Assembly: GCA_030049565.1 (NCBI GenBank)
Contig: JASIKQ010000081.1
Coordinates: 1 to 8,358 of the forward strand
DNA from: Candidatus Sulfotelmatobacter sp.
GTDB lineage: Bacteria; Acidobacteriota; Terriglobia; Terriglobales; Acidobacteriaceae
Reading direction: 5' to 3'
DNA: 8,358 bases
Part shown: one piece after another, positions 1 to 6,403 of the stretch
Position numbering within the stretch: the stretch's first letter is position 1
Layout of the letters: each line of letters begins with the position of its first letter
The notes under the pieces: generated by a model
Seen by the model: the letters and a program-made list of their open reading frames with translations, nothing else
Databases searched by the model: none
Told to the model about the DNA's origin: nothing
Made by a program: the position numbers and the translations under genes

Positions 1-2
1 TG

Positions 3-1286
3 TTCGTCGCCGCTGGTTTTATCGTTGCCTGCGGCGGCGGCGGCAAACCCAAAGCTCCCGCCGCCAGCGGATTGGTTGCCCGCCGCGTGGTGGCTTCGCA
101 GAGCGTATTCAGTCCCACGGCGACTCCCGGACTCATCATCATTAACGGCGACAACGACACCGTGGCCCATGCCGCCGAGATCAGCGCCGGCAGTTCCCCT
201 GGGCTGATGGTCCTCTCGCCCAATCGAGCGGTTCTGTTGGCCTTCGATTCCGCCACCAATTCCGTGGGAGTCATCAACACCAGCAAAGAGAGTTCGGCAG
301 GAAGCATTCCGCTGCCGGGGCCGACCATCAGCATGGTCGCACCCACGCCTGACAATGCGTACGCGGCCGTGCCCTCGGCGCCATTCAATACGGGAGCTCC
401 GCCCGGCGCAGTGGTTGCCATGAATCTGGCTTCGCCCGGCATCATCGCAACCATCAGCGTGCCCAGCGCGCAATACGTTGTGGCGAGCCCTACTGGAAAT
501 CAGCTGCTGGTCTTCAGCAATGACAGCGACAGCGTGACCGTTTTCTCCCAGCTCAATGTCAACACTGGCAATCCGGTCACCGCCACGGTATCCGGATTCG
601 ACCGCCCTATGTATGCAGTTTTTACTTCCGATGGCAGCACCTCCTACGTTCTCAATTGTGGACCAGAGTGTGGCAGCGCGAGCCCCAGCGCGAGCGTGCA
701 AGCCTTGAACATGACGACAACTCCTCCCACGCTGGTGGGCAGTCCCATTCCCGTCGATGGCGCGACCATCGGATGGCTCAGCGGCTCCACGTTGTATGTC
801 GCGGGTACTCCAACGGCCTCTGTCAGCAATTCTCATCCCAATAACTCCTGTGCCGGCCAAGCCACCGCGGCCAAAACTTGCGGACGCCTCGACACCATCA
901 ATCTCGGCACCATGACCCTCACCGGCAGCGCCGTCATCACCGATGGCTACCATGACCGCATTGACATGAGCGTGAATGGCCAGCTCTTCATCGGTTCCTA
1001 CAACTGCACTAACATCGGCGACGTCAATAATCCCATCGGCGAAGTGCGCGGCTGCCTCTCCATCTTTAACACCACCAACGGAGCCGTCGTCATTCCGCCC
1101 GACAACGGCGATGTCACCGGCTTCCAGAGCCTGACCACGCAGTATGTCGAGTATGTGGCCGAAGGCGGCAACCTGCGGGTTTATAACACCCAGATCGACA
1201 GCCTGCTGATCACCGATTACATTGAGACGGGAACCATCACGATTTCCGGGCAGATTATTGACGTCAAGGCCATTGATTTTTTCTAG
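3..1286 (+). CDS. Lipoprotein with beta-propeller (YVTN/YncE-like) fold, 5' end cut by the window edge
   Basis: The frame is open from base 3 to the TAG at 1284-1286, giving 427 visible residues, so the start lies upstream of the window. The TTG at 72 is not the true start: the codons before it read FVAAGFIVAC followed by four glycines. That is the end of a hydrophobic signal with a lipobox (IVAC) and a lipidated cysteine encoded at 30-32. Residue +2 is Gly, not Asp, which fits outer-membrane sorting by the E. coli rule. The mature part is rich in Ser, Thr, Gly and Val. It shows repeated short strands of the 'pDN-.-AYV' kind (for example LIIINGDNDTV, APTPDNAYAAV and SPTGNQLLVFSND), typical of YVTN-type propeller blades. 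Such proteins are surface-exposed or periplasmic binding scaffolds; no catalytic residues are visible and the ligand is unknown. At least six cysteines occur in the middle and C-terminal third, possibly as disulfides. It converges on the toxin gene at 1310. Confidence 0.8.
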   Translation, partial: FVAAGFIVACGGGGKPKAPAASGLVARRVVASQSVFSPTATPGLIIINGDNDTVAHAAEISAGSSPGLMVLSPNRAVLLAFDSATNSVGVINTSKESSAGSIPLPGPTISMVAPTPDNAYAAVPSAPFNTGAPPGAVVAMNLASPGIIATISVPSAQYVVASPTGNQLLVFSNDSDSVTVFSQLNVNTGNPVTATVSGFDRPMYAVFTSDGSTSYVLNCGPECGSASPSASVQALNMTTTPPTLVGSPIPVDGATIGWLSGSTLYVAGTPTASVSNSHPNNSCAGQATAAKTCGRLDTINLGTMTLTGSAVITDGYHDRIDMSVNGQLFIGSYNCTNIGDVNNPIGEVRGCLSIFNTTNGAVVIPPDNGDVTGFQSLTTQYVEYVAEGGNLRVYNTQIDSLLITDYIETGTITISGQIIDVKAIDFF

Positions 1287-1309
1287 CGGCTGGACGATGA
1301 GGAGCGGCG

Positions 1310-1729
1310 TTAGATCTTCACGAACGGGTTAACGATCGACAACCCTTCAACGTCGCGGCCAGCCTGCATATTTTCGGAGAAAAGTACGCTGCAACCGGAT
1401 TGTTTGGCCGAGCGGATCACCAGCGCATCCCAGAACAATAACCCGTGCAGGCGGTGCAGGTCGATGGCGGCGAGGATGTCCGATACCTCGGGTGCAGCGA
1501 CGTCGAATTCGGCCAGCAATTCTACTTTTCTGCGAGCGATAGCCGCCTCAATGTGCAGCTTCCGGGTGATCGTCACGAAATACTCCGGCAAGACTTGCAA
1601 GGAAACCACCCCTGTCCTATTCCGGCGATGCTCAGTCACAAGATCGATGGCGTGGCGTTGTTTAGTACGATTTGCCTTATCGTCGGTGTACACCAGCACG
1701 TTGGTGTCGAAGAAGCTGCGGGTGGGCAT
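1310..1729 (-). CDS. vapC: PIN-domain ribonuclease toxin of a VapBC-type toxin-antitoxin pair
   Basis: A 139-residue protein, the usual size for a single-domain PIN (VapC) toxin. Members are Mg2+-dependent endoribonucleases that often cut tRNA or rRNA and stop translation unless bound by the cognate antitoxin. The acidic active-site residues are recognisable: Asp8 in FFDTNVLVY, Glu49 in VLPEYF and Asp101 in FWDALV. In the fourth motif, LFSENM, Glu119 is present but the commonly following Asp is Asn120; Asp126 lies close by and may substitute. The ATG at 1727-1729 lies 6 nt after the antitoxin stop. No convincing Shine-Dalgarno precedes it, only an A-rich stretch, so translation is probably coupled to the antitoxin. 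No frameshift or truncation is seen, so the toxin is probably functional. The RNA target cannot be read from sequence. Confidence 0.88.
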   Translation of the reverse strand: MPTRSFFDTNVLVYTDDKANRTKQRHAIDLVTEHRRNRTGVVSLQVLPEYFVTITRKLHIEAAIARRKVELLAEFDVAAPEVSDILAAIDLHRLHGLLFWDALVIRSAKQSGCSVLFSENMQAGRDVEGLSIVNPFVKI

Positions 1730-1735
1730 TGTTTT

Positions 1736-1954
1736 TTAGCGCCCGTGGATCTCGTCGCGGTTGAAACGCCAGCCGCGGGAGTCGCCCGTGCCCGAAAGGT
1801 GCTTGAACTCCTCGATGCTGCGTTCGGGGTCGTCTCCGCCAGCTATGGTTTGGAGATAGTCGCGGATGAGCTGGTTGAGGCTCTTCCCAAGGGCTTCAGC
1901 CTTTTTGCGCGCGCGATCGACTAATTGCTCGTCGATTGAGAGGGTGACGTTCAT
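1736..1954 (-). CDS. vapB: Ribbon-helix-helix antitoxin of the VapBC-type pair
   Basis: A 72-residue protein. Residues 2-7 (NVTLSI) form the predicted DNA-contacting beta-strand. Two helices follow at about 9-22 and 25-38, separated by a Gly-Lys-Ser turn, the ribbon-helix-helix arrangement of dimeric repressor antitoxins. The acidic middle (about 40-52) and the C-terminal tail ending FNRDEIHGR are the expected toxin-wrapping part. A tail with a W-x-F-N-R-D-E pattern is, from memory, common in antitoxins partnered with PIN proteins of this type. The family is near DUF6364; the vapB symbol is used for role, not for orthology. The gene is first in the operon, 6 nt before the toxin start. The start is well supported: the beta-strand begins directly after Met1, and the promoter -10 lies only 5 nt upstream. 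The protein should autorepress through the inverted repeat in its promoter. Confidence 0.85.
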   Translation of the reverse strand: MNVTLSIDEQLVDRARKKAEALGKSLNQLIRDYLQTIAGGDDPERSIEEFKHLSGTGDSRGWRFNRDEIHGR

Positions 1955-1959
1955 AACAC

Positions 1960-1988
1960 AGTATACGTGGACACTGGCTATGTGTCAA
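1960..1988 (-). promoter_or_regulatory. Near-consensus sigma-70 promoter of the toxin-antitoxin operon
   Basis: On the minus strand TTGACA (1988-1983, a perfect -35) is followed after exactly 17 nt by TATACT (1965-1960, five of six -10 matches). Only 5 nt separate the -10 from the antitoxin ATG at 1954-1952. Initiation 6-7 nt after the -10 would fall on the start codon itself, which predicts a leaderless transcript. This is the strongest promoter match in the window. Confidence 0.8.
1970..1986. promoter_or_regulatory. Putative operator: inverted repeat overlapping the toxin-antitoxin promoter
   Basis: GACAC (1970-1974) and GTGTC (1982-1986) form a perfect 5-bp inverted repeat with a 7-bp spacer, centre to centre 12 bp. 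One arm overlaps the -35 hexamer and the other lies in the promoter spacer. A second small palindrome, GTATAC (1961-1966), covers the -10. This placement is expected for autorepression by a ribbon-helix-helix antitoxin or by the toxin-antitoxin complex. A 5-bp repeat can arise by chance, so position is the main support. Confidence 0.55.
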
Positions 1989-2060
1989 TTATGGACAAAG
2001 TTCGCTACTACCTTATTGACGGCGCATAACGCGGAGTGATGTGGGCGAACCTACCCGATC

Positions 2061-4247
2061 TCACTCCCCTGCCGGAGCCCCTCCATACTTCTGCAGCCAC
2101 TTCAACTCTTCCCGCACTTTGATCTTCCCGTGCCAGGGATTCTTACTAAGGCTGTGGCCCTCGCCCGGGAAAATTAAAAGTGCATTCGGCACGCCCAGCG
2201 AATAGAGAGCGTGCTCGAGCAAATAGTCTTCCAGCACGGCCACGCGGATATCGTCAGCTCCCGCGACCATGTGCGTGGGCGTCTTCACCCGGTCGATTTC
2301 GAAAATCGCGGCTTCATCGTGATAGCGCTGGGCCGCTTCCCATGGACGTCCGCCTAGAAAATATGCGTCGTCGTAGGTGGTGTCGTCGTTGCCCCAGTTG
2401 CCGACGTGCTCAACAGCGCCCGCTCCCGTTACCGCTGCCTTCCAGCGCGTGCTTTGCGTGATCAGCCAGTTCGTCATGTATCCGCCGTAGCTGTAGCCGC
2501 CGATGGTGAGACGGTCGGGATCGGCAATTCCATCTTTCACCAGCGCGTCGACACCTTCGAGAATGTCTTTGCCGGGACGCGAGACGATTTGCGGCACGAT
2601 CTGCTCCAGGAACTTGTCGCCGTATCCAGAGGAACCGCGGTAGTTGGGCTCGAACACCAGCCACCCGTTCGTGGCGGCGAGCGCCGACCACTGATACCAG
2701 TCGGCCTCGAAGTGGTTGCCGTCGGCGTCGGCGGGACCTCCGTGAATGAAAGTGAACATCGGCAGAGGCTTGGTCTTATCGGAGTTGTTGGGGTCGATGC
2801 CCGGAGGATAAATCAGCATGCCTTCGACCGTGGTGCCGTCGTCGGCCTTCCACCTGTAAGGTCTGCCCTGCGGAAGGTCGCAGGCGGCTAGTTGCTTGTT
2901 GAAGGAAGTGATGGGATGTGCTTGATCGAGCTTGTCGGGGCTCTCAGCCAAGTACACCTCGGTAGGCTTCTGCAGCGATGAATAAATGAAGGCAATTCGA
3001 GGCGAGTGTGTGGCCGCGTTGATGTTCTCGTAGGCGCCGGGCCAGCCCTGGAGTTTATGGAGTGGTTGGCCGGGCTGCGTGGTTGTATACATGGCCACTT
3101 CCGTTCCCATGCGCGCCGAAGACAGAACGCGATCCCCGGCAACGGCGTAGTGTTCGACTGGTCCGATGAAGTCTTTGCCCCACTGCTCGACCGAACCGCT
3201 TTCAGAATCAACCCAATAAAGATGGTTTTGAAGATCGCGATAAGGACCTGAAACATCGCCACCTTCGACTATGAAGAAAATATGGCGATTGTCGTTTGCC
3301 CACCGCGGATGCGTCTCAATCGCCTGATTATTTGTTACCCGGCGAGGTTTGTTCTCGGCTGGGCTGGCGGCCTGCGACGTCACCACATACAGTTCAACGT
3401 CTTCATATTTTTCTGCGCGCTCGTTGATGGCATTGGTAAGGAAGGCGAGTTTGCTGCCGTCGGGCGAAGTGACCATCTCGTCCACGCGCAGCGGAGTAGT
3501 GGCAATCGCGCGTGCGCCGGGTGTGACATCTGATTCCTTTTCCTCTTCAGCTTTCTTCTTAGTCATCTCTTTCGTGGCTGCGGCGAAGTTGCGGGCAAGC
3601 GCATCGCCGAGGTCGATAGCAAAGATAGTGTCTCCACGTTCGGCCGTACGGTATTGCACCACGTCTTTCCATTGCTCGCGGTAGTCGTCTTTTTGCTGCT
3701 TGGTCCAGGGATTGCGGGTGGCGAAATAGAGCGTGCGTGAATCGGCCGACCAGCAATATGTGTGCACTTCTTCTTCGCCTTTTGTGATTTGAATCGCCTC
3801 GCCGCCGGCGGGCGAGATGATATAAATCTGCGCGACTTCGCCCTTGTCGTCTTTGTCGCGAGGCTCAGAGCCGTCCCCCTTGCGTGCTTTATCGTCATCT
3901 GAATCTTTCGCCGAGGGAGGCTGGCGTTCTGATAGAAATGCGATCCAGCGGCCGTCCGGCGACCACTTGGGTTCGGTATCATGGCCGGATTGCGTCAACT
4001 GTATCAGCGAGCTGTCTTTGCCATCTTCCCGATAGAGCCAGAGATCGTGACGGAAGATTTTCTGGTCCCAGTCCGCGCGCTCGGTGGCGATTACGATCGA
4101 ATTGCCGTCGGGAGAAATCGCTACTTGCGTGAAGCTCACGGAATTGAAAAATTCGTCGAGGGTAAGCTTGGGCTTAACCTGCCCGAAGGCAAGCAAGGCA
4201 GGAGCGAGAACCAAGGTCAACCGGCAAAGGCATTTTGAGGTTTTCAT
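2061..4247 (-). CDS. Secreted S9-family serine peptidase (prolyl oligopeptidase / acylaminoacyl-peptidase type)
   Basis: Two-domain peptidase. Residue numbers here count from the most upstream in-frame start (TTG at 4265). A signal peptide ends in LLAFG with likely cleavage before Gln29. An N-terminal propeller (about 45-450) contains PD40-like blades such as ISPDGNSI and WSPDGRWIAF. The C-terminal alpha/beta-hydrolase (about 480-734) carries the oxyanion HGGP (508-511), the nucleophile Ser592 in GGYSYGGY, Asp672 in GADDIRV and His704 in GEGHS, so the catalytic set is complete. S9 enzymes cleave short peptides that pass the propeller, here probably in the periplasm for peptide scavenging. A highly charged Lys/Asp-rich insert lies at about 116-143. 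The ATG at 4247 is preferred because it gives the compact signal MKTSKCL...; an ATG at 4262 and the TTG at 4265 are alternatives, and none has a good Shine-Dalgarno. The exact S9 subfamily and substrate are not determined. Confidence 0.9.
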   Translation of the reverse strand: MKTSKCLCRLTLVLAPALLAFGQVKPKLTLDEFFNSVSFTQVAISPDGNSIVIATERADWDQKIFRHDLWLYREDGKDSSLIQLTQSGHDTEPKWSPDGRWIAFLSERQPPSAKDSDDDKARKGDGSEPRDKDDKGEVAQIYIISPAGGEAIQITKGEEEVHTYCWSADSRTLYFATRNPWTKQQKDDYREQWKDVVQYRTAERGDTIFAIDLGDALARNFAAATKEMTKKKAEEEKESDVTPGARAIATTPLRVDEMVTSPDGSKLAFLTNAINERAEKYEDVELYVVTSQAASPAENKPRRVTNNQAIETHPRWANDNRHIFFIVEGGDVSGPYRDLQNHLYWVDSESGSVEQWGKDFIGPVEHYAVAGDRVLSSARMGTEVAMYTTTQPGQPLHKLQGWPGAYENINAATHSPRIAFIYSSLQKPTEVYLAESPDKLDQAHPITSFNKQLAACDLPQGRPYRWKADDGTTVEGMLIYPPGIDPNNSDKTKPLPMFTFIHGGPADADGNHFEADWYQWSALAATNGWLVFEPNYRGSSGYGDKFLEQIVPQIVSRPGKDILEGVDALVKDGIADPDRLTIGGYSYGGYMTNWLITQSTRWKAAVTGAGAVEHVGNWGNDDTTYDDAYFLGGRPWEAAQRYHDEAAIFEIDRVKTPTHMVAGADDIRVAVLEDYLLEHALYSLGVPNALLIFPGEGHSLSKNPWHGKIKVREELKWLQKYGGAPAGE

Positions 4248-4282
4248 GAGAATCGCCCGCATCAATGTCAGCAGGAAGTAGG

Positions 4283-4312
4283 GTTATACAACGAGGCCTT
4301 CGAATAGGGCAA
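4283..4312 (-). promoter_or_regulatory. Possible sigma-70 promoter for the S9 peptidase gene
   Basis: On the minus strand TTGCCC (4312-4307) and TATAAC (4288-4283) are spaced by 18 nt. The -10 matches five of six consensus bases and the -35 four of six. Initiation would be near 4276, leaving a short leader of roughly 14 nt to the ATG at 4262 or 29 nt to the ATG at 4247. No terminator for the preceding gene is evident between 4313 and 4458. Confidence 0.4.
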
Positions 4313-4458
4313 GCGCTGCAATTCCCCTAGACCACAGAGTTTGGTATGAGCGCTCAAAAGCGCGAGTGAAAAATGAGGCGCGGCGGGAAGATCAAGAGCT
4401 GGAATCACAGGGGAGACAGTGCTTCATTGCGTAAGTCGAGTTACAACCGAAGCGACGT

Positions 4459-5121
4459 TCACGGCGAAGGCTCGGCATTTTCCAATGCTTCGTTCAAAGA
4501 CTGGCCGGGATGCGCCGGAGTCTCGAGTACACGCCATCCATCGTCATAATTTCGAAAGCCGACACTGGAGTGGTAGCTAACACTGTCGGGATACATGGCC
4601 GCTCCCACTTCGTTCAAAGGAACCCACTTCCAGGTGAATTCAACGTCGGCAACGTTGCCTTGCTTGCTAACTCCAGTAATCGCAATCAGCTCTCGCCGAG
4701 CCGCAGAAATGTTGAAATATTTCTTCTCGCTATCTCCGGGCGCAATCAGACTTTGTATCGTCTCCACGCCGGAAGGCGTAAGCGCGACATCCCAGCAGGG
4801 CAGCCCAAGACCAGGGGGACAGGCTGCATTCGTTGCAGAAATCCAACCGCGATGCTGCAAGGCGAGGTACGAGGGTGAGATATAGTCCTGGTTCGAAAGG
4901 ACGCCGATCCGCAATTGAAAATCCTGCCGCGCGCGGAACGCGGACGAACCCGCAATCAGATCGGCGGCAAGGCGGTGCGTCAGAAAATCACGCGGAGAGA
5001 AGAACAGCAGCAGCAAAAACAGCACACCCGAAAGACCCAGAACCAAGATGTACAAGCTTCGCGCGAAGTGGGCGCGAATCGACCGAAGGGGCCGGCTAAG
5101 CGCGAGACTATCGACTCTCAA
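4459..5121 (-). CDS. Small membrane-anchored protein of unknown function, downstream of amrS
   Basis: I do not recognise a named family. From the TTG at 5121 the protein has 220 residues. A basic N-terminus (Arg10, Arg13, Arg16, Arg21) is followed by one strongly hydrophobic helix at about 22-41, rich in Leu, Phe and Val, then a soluble domain of about 175 residues. The positive-inside rule puts this domain outside the cytoplasm. It contains a short-spaced cysteine pair (Cys101 and Cys109 in CPPGLGLPC), plausible as a disulfide, and aromatic motifs FTWKW (about 162-166) and YDDGWRV (about 192-198). The latter recall conserved hypothetical proteins I associate with Acidobacteriota. The frame opens further upstream with TTG at 5163, overlapping amrS by 20 nt, but the start at 5121 has a GGAG seven nucleotides before it and removes the overlap. 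It lies 22 nt after amrS, so co-transcription is likely. Confidence 0.72.
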   Translation of the reverse strand: MRVDSLALSRPLRSIRAHFARSLYILVLGLSGVLFLLLLFFSPRDFLTHRLAADLIAGSSAFRARQDFQLRIGVLSNQDYISPSYLALQHRGWISATNAACPPGLGLPCWDVALTPSGVETIQSLIAPGDSEKKYFNISAARRELIAITGVSKQGNVADVEFTWKWVPLNEVGAAMYPDSVSYHSSVGFRNYDDGWRVLETPAHPGQSLNEALENAEPSP

Positions 5122-5128
5122 AGCGTCG

Positions 5129-5132
5129 CTCC
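5129..5132 (-). promoter_or_regulatory. Shine-Dalgarno GGAG that decides the TTG start at 5121
   Basis: On the minus strand GGAG occupies 5132-5129, followed by a 7-nt spacer and TTG at 5121-5119. The alternative upstream TTG at 5163-5161 has no comparable site. This favours the shorter 220-residue product. Confidence 0.55.
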
Positions 5133-5143
5133 GGACGACTATT

Positions 5144-6271
5144 CTACCGGATTGTAAACACAACCGATCTGCTGCGCGGCAGGAAAGGATGCGAAGCGAT
5201 TTGTCCCTCGAAACGAGCCGGCCAGCGACCGGGGATCGCAGTGGAACATGACGGGCAGCGGCCGTCTGCCGTAAGTCGATAATCTTTGATCAGATAGCCA
5301 TAACGTTCGATCGAAGTTTCATTGCAATGCGGGCAACGCGTGTCCTCCCATTCGCCTACCATGCCGGGAAGATTACCGGCGTAGACGTAGCGAAGCCCGG
5401 ACTGACGGCCAATTTCGACGGCGCGCAACAGATCCTTGGCAGTCGTGTCTCGCGGGTCGGTCATTTTGTAATCGCCATGAAAGGCGGTGATGTGCCAGGG
5501 AATATCGGGCGAAATCCCAGCTAGAAATTCCGTGAGCCGCCGCAGCTCATCTTCCGAATCGTTAAAGCCGGGAATGAGGAGCGTAACAATTTCGAGCCAC
5601 AGTCCTATAGCGTGGATGCGTCGAATGCTGTCCAGAATTGGGCCGATGCGTCCGCCGAGTTCGTGGTAGTGGCGGTCGTCGAAGCTTTTGAGATCGACTT
5701 TGTAGAGATCGAGCCACGGACGCAGGAATTCGAGCACTTGCGGGGTGGCATTGCCGTTGGAGACGAAACCGGTGATGAGTCCCGCGGCTTTGGCCTCTTT
5801 GAACACCGTCACAGCCCATTCGCTGGTGATAAGAGGCTCGTTGTACGTGCTGACAACAATTTTGGCGCCTTGATCGAGTGCATCGCGGACCAGAGATTCG
5901 GGGGAGGCTTCGAGCGGAGGCGAAACTGCGCTGGGATCGCGCAGCGCCTGCGATGTCACCCAATTCTGACAATACGAACAGTGCAGATCGCAGCCCAACA
6001 TGCCGAAGCTATAGGCAAGCGCGCCCGGATACGCATGAAAAAACGGTTTCTTCTCGACCGGATCGCATTGCGTGCCGGCAGTGTACCCCCAGGGCACGTA
6101 GAGCTTGCCGCCATGGTTAAAGCGGACTTTGCATACCCCGGGTTGCCCTTCAGGAATAGGACAGCAATGTCCGCAGGAAAAACAACGGAGGCGGTTGTTT
6201 TCGAGCTTTTCAACAAGGCGCGAGTCGGCCTCGCGAACGCGCTCGTCGAGAATGGTGCGAAGAGTAGACAT
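5144..6271 (-). CDS. amrS: AmmeMemoRadiSam-system radical SAM enzyme
   Basis: A 375-residue radical SAM protein. The core CxxxCxxC is Cys94, Cys98 and Cys101 in GCDLHCSYCQNW, which would bind the [4Fe-4S] cluster that cleaves S-adenosylmethionine. Before it lies the family-typical N-terminal cysteine cluster (Cys30, Cys33, Cys36/37 and Cys47, within C-x2-C-x2-CC...GVCKVR) and the DPVEKKPFFH motif. STYNEP (141-146) and KVDLKSF follow in the barrel. A C-terminal CPHC (313-316) and CPSC (339-342) pair probably forms a zinc ribbon, followed by about 25 unconserved-looking residues. This arrangement matches AmrS (COG1180, pyruvate-formate-lyase-activase-like), normally linked to AMMECR1 and Memo proteins; to my knowledge the reaction is not established. 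Neither partner is present here. The start is ATG at 6271-6269 with no Shine-Dalgarno; a -10-like TAGAAT lies just upstream. The next gene follows after 22 nt. Confidence 0.88.
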   Translation of the reverse strand: MSTLRTILDERVREADSRLVEKLENNRLRCFSCGHCCPIPEGQPGVCKVRFNHGGKLYVPWGYTAGTQCDPVEKKPFFHAYPGALAYSFGMLGCDLHCSYCQNWVTSQALRDPSAVSPPLEASPESLVRDALDQGAKIVVSTYNEPLITSEWAVTVFKEAKAAGLITGFVSNGNATPQVLEFLRPWLDLYKVDLKSFDDRHYHELGGRIGPILDSIRRIHAIGLWLEIVTLLIPGFNDSEDELRRLTEFLAGISPDIPWHITAFHGDYKMTDPRDTTAKDLLRAVEIGRQSGLRYVYAGNLPGMVGEWEDTRCPHCNETSIERYGYLIKDYRLTADGRCPSCSTAIPGRWPARFEGQIASHPFLPRSRSVVFTIR

Positions 6272-6279
6272 CTGTATCT

Positions 6280-6285
6280 ATTCTA
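6280..6285 (-). promoter_or_regulatory. Possible -10 element directly upstream of amrS
   Basis: TAGAAT on the minus strand (6285-6280) matches four of the six consensus bases (TATAAT) and lies 8 nt before the amrS ATG. No good -35 is found 16-18 nt upstream. If used, the leader would be only one or two nucleotides, consistent with the absence of a Shine-Dalgarno. Confidence 0.3.
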
Positions 6286-6331
6286 TCGCCTGAACGCAAT
6301 GGTCGCAGCTACTCCCAGCTCCTGTATCAAG

Positions 6332-6357
6332 GGCAGAAACAGAATGTGGCTTCTGCC
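6332..6357. repeat. Short inverted repeat upstream of amrS
   Basis: GGCAGAA (6332-6338) and TTCTGCC (6351-6357) form a perfect 7-bp stem around a 12-nt loop. The loop holds a second TTCTG on the minus strand, allowing an alternative, smaller hairpin. No T-run follows on either strand, so it is not a simple intrinsic terminator. It lies about 60 nt upstream of the amrS start and could be an operator or an RNA hairpin; chance is not excluded. Confidence 0.35.
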
Positions 6358-6403
6358 GTCATGCGCACGAGAGGGGTAAGGACATCGCCGAATCCGCGGA
6401 TAT

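Noticed and set aside
72..74. TTG at 72 as start of the lipoprotein gene
   Set aside because: The upstream in-frame codons encode the end of a signal peptide and a lipobox cysteine, so the gene starts outside the window.
1445..1924. Plus-strand open frame of 159 codons spanning the toxin and antitoxin genes
   Set aside because: The toxin-antitoxin pair on the minus strand has matching domains, spacing and a promoter; this frame has none.
2406..2891. Plus-strand open frame of 161 codons opposite the S9 hydrolase domain
   Set aside because: Antisense shadow over the catalytic Ser region of the peptidase; composition is Arg/Val/Gly-rich with no motif.
4350..4363. GCGCT-CAAA-AGCGC hairpin between the peptidase and the unknown gene, considered as a terminator
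   Set aside because: The stem is only 5 bp and no T-run follows it on the minus strand, the direction of transcription here; the nearby T-run precedes the stem.
5122..5163. Upstream TTG start (5163) for the unknown membrane protein
   Set aside because: It would overlap amrS by 20 nt and lacks a Shine-Dalgarno, whereas the TTG at 5121 has GGAG at a good distance.
5612..6379. Long plus-strand open frame (255 codons) opposite amrS
   Set aside because: It mirrors the strongly supported AmrS gene; the translation has no recognisable domain and the frame arises from GC-rich codon structure on the other strand.
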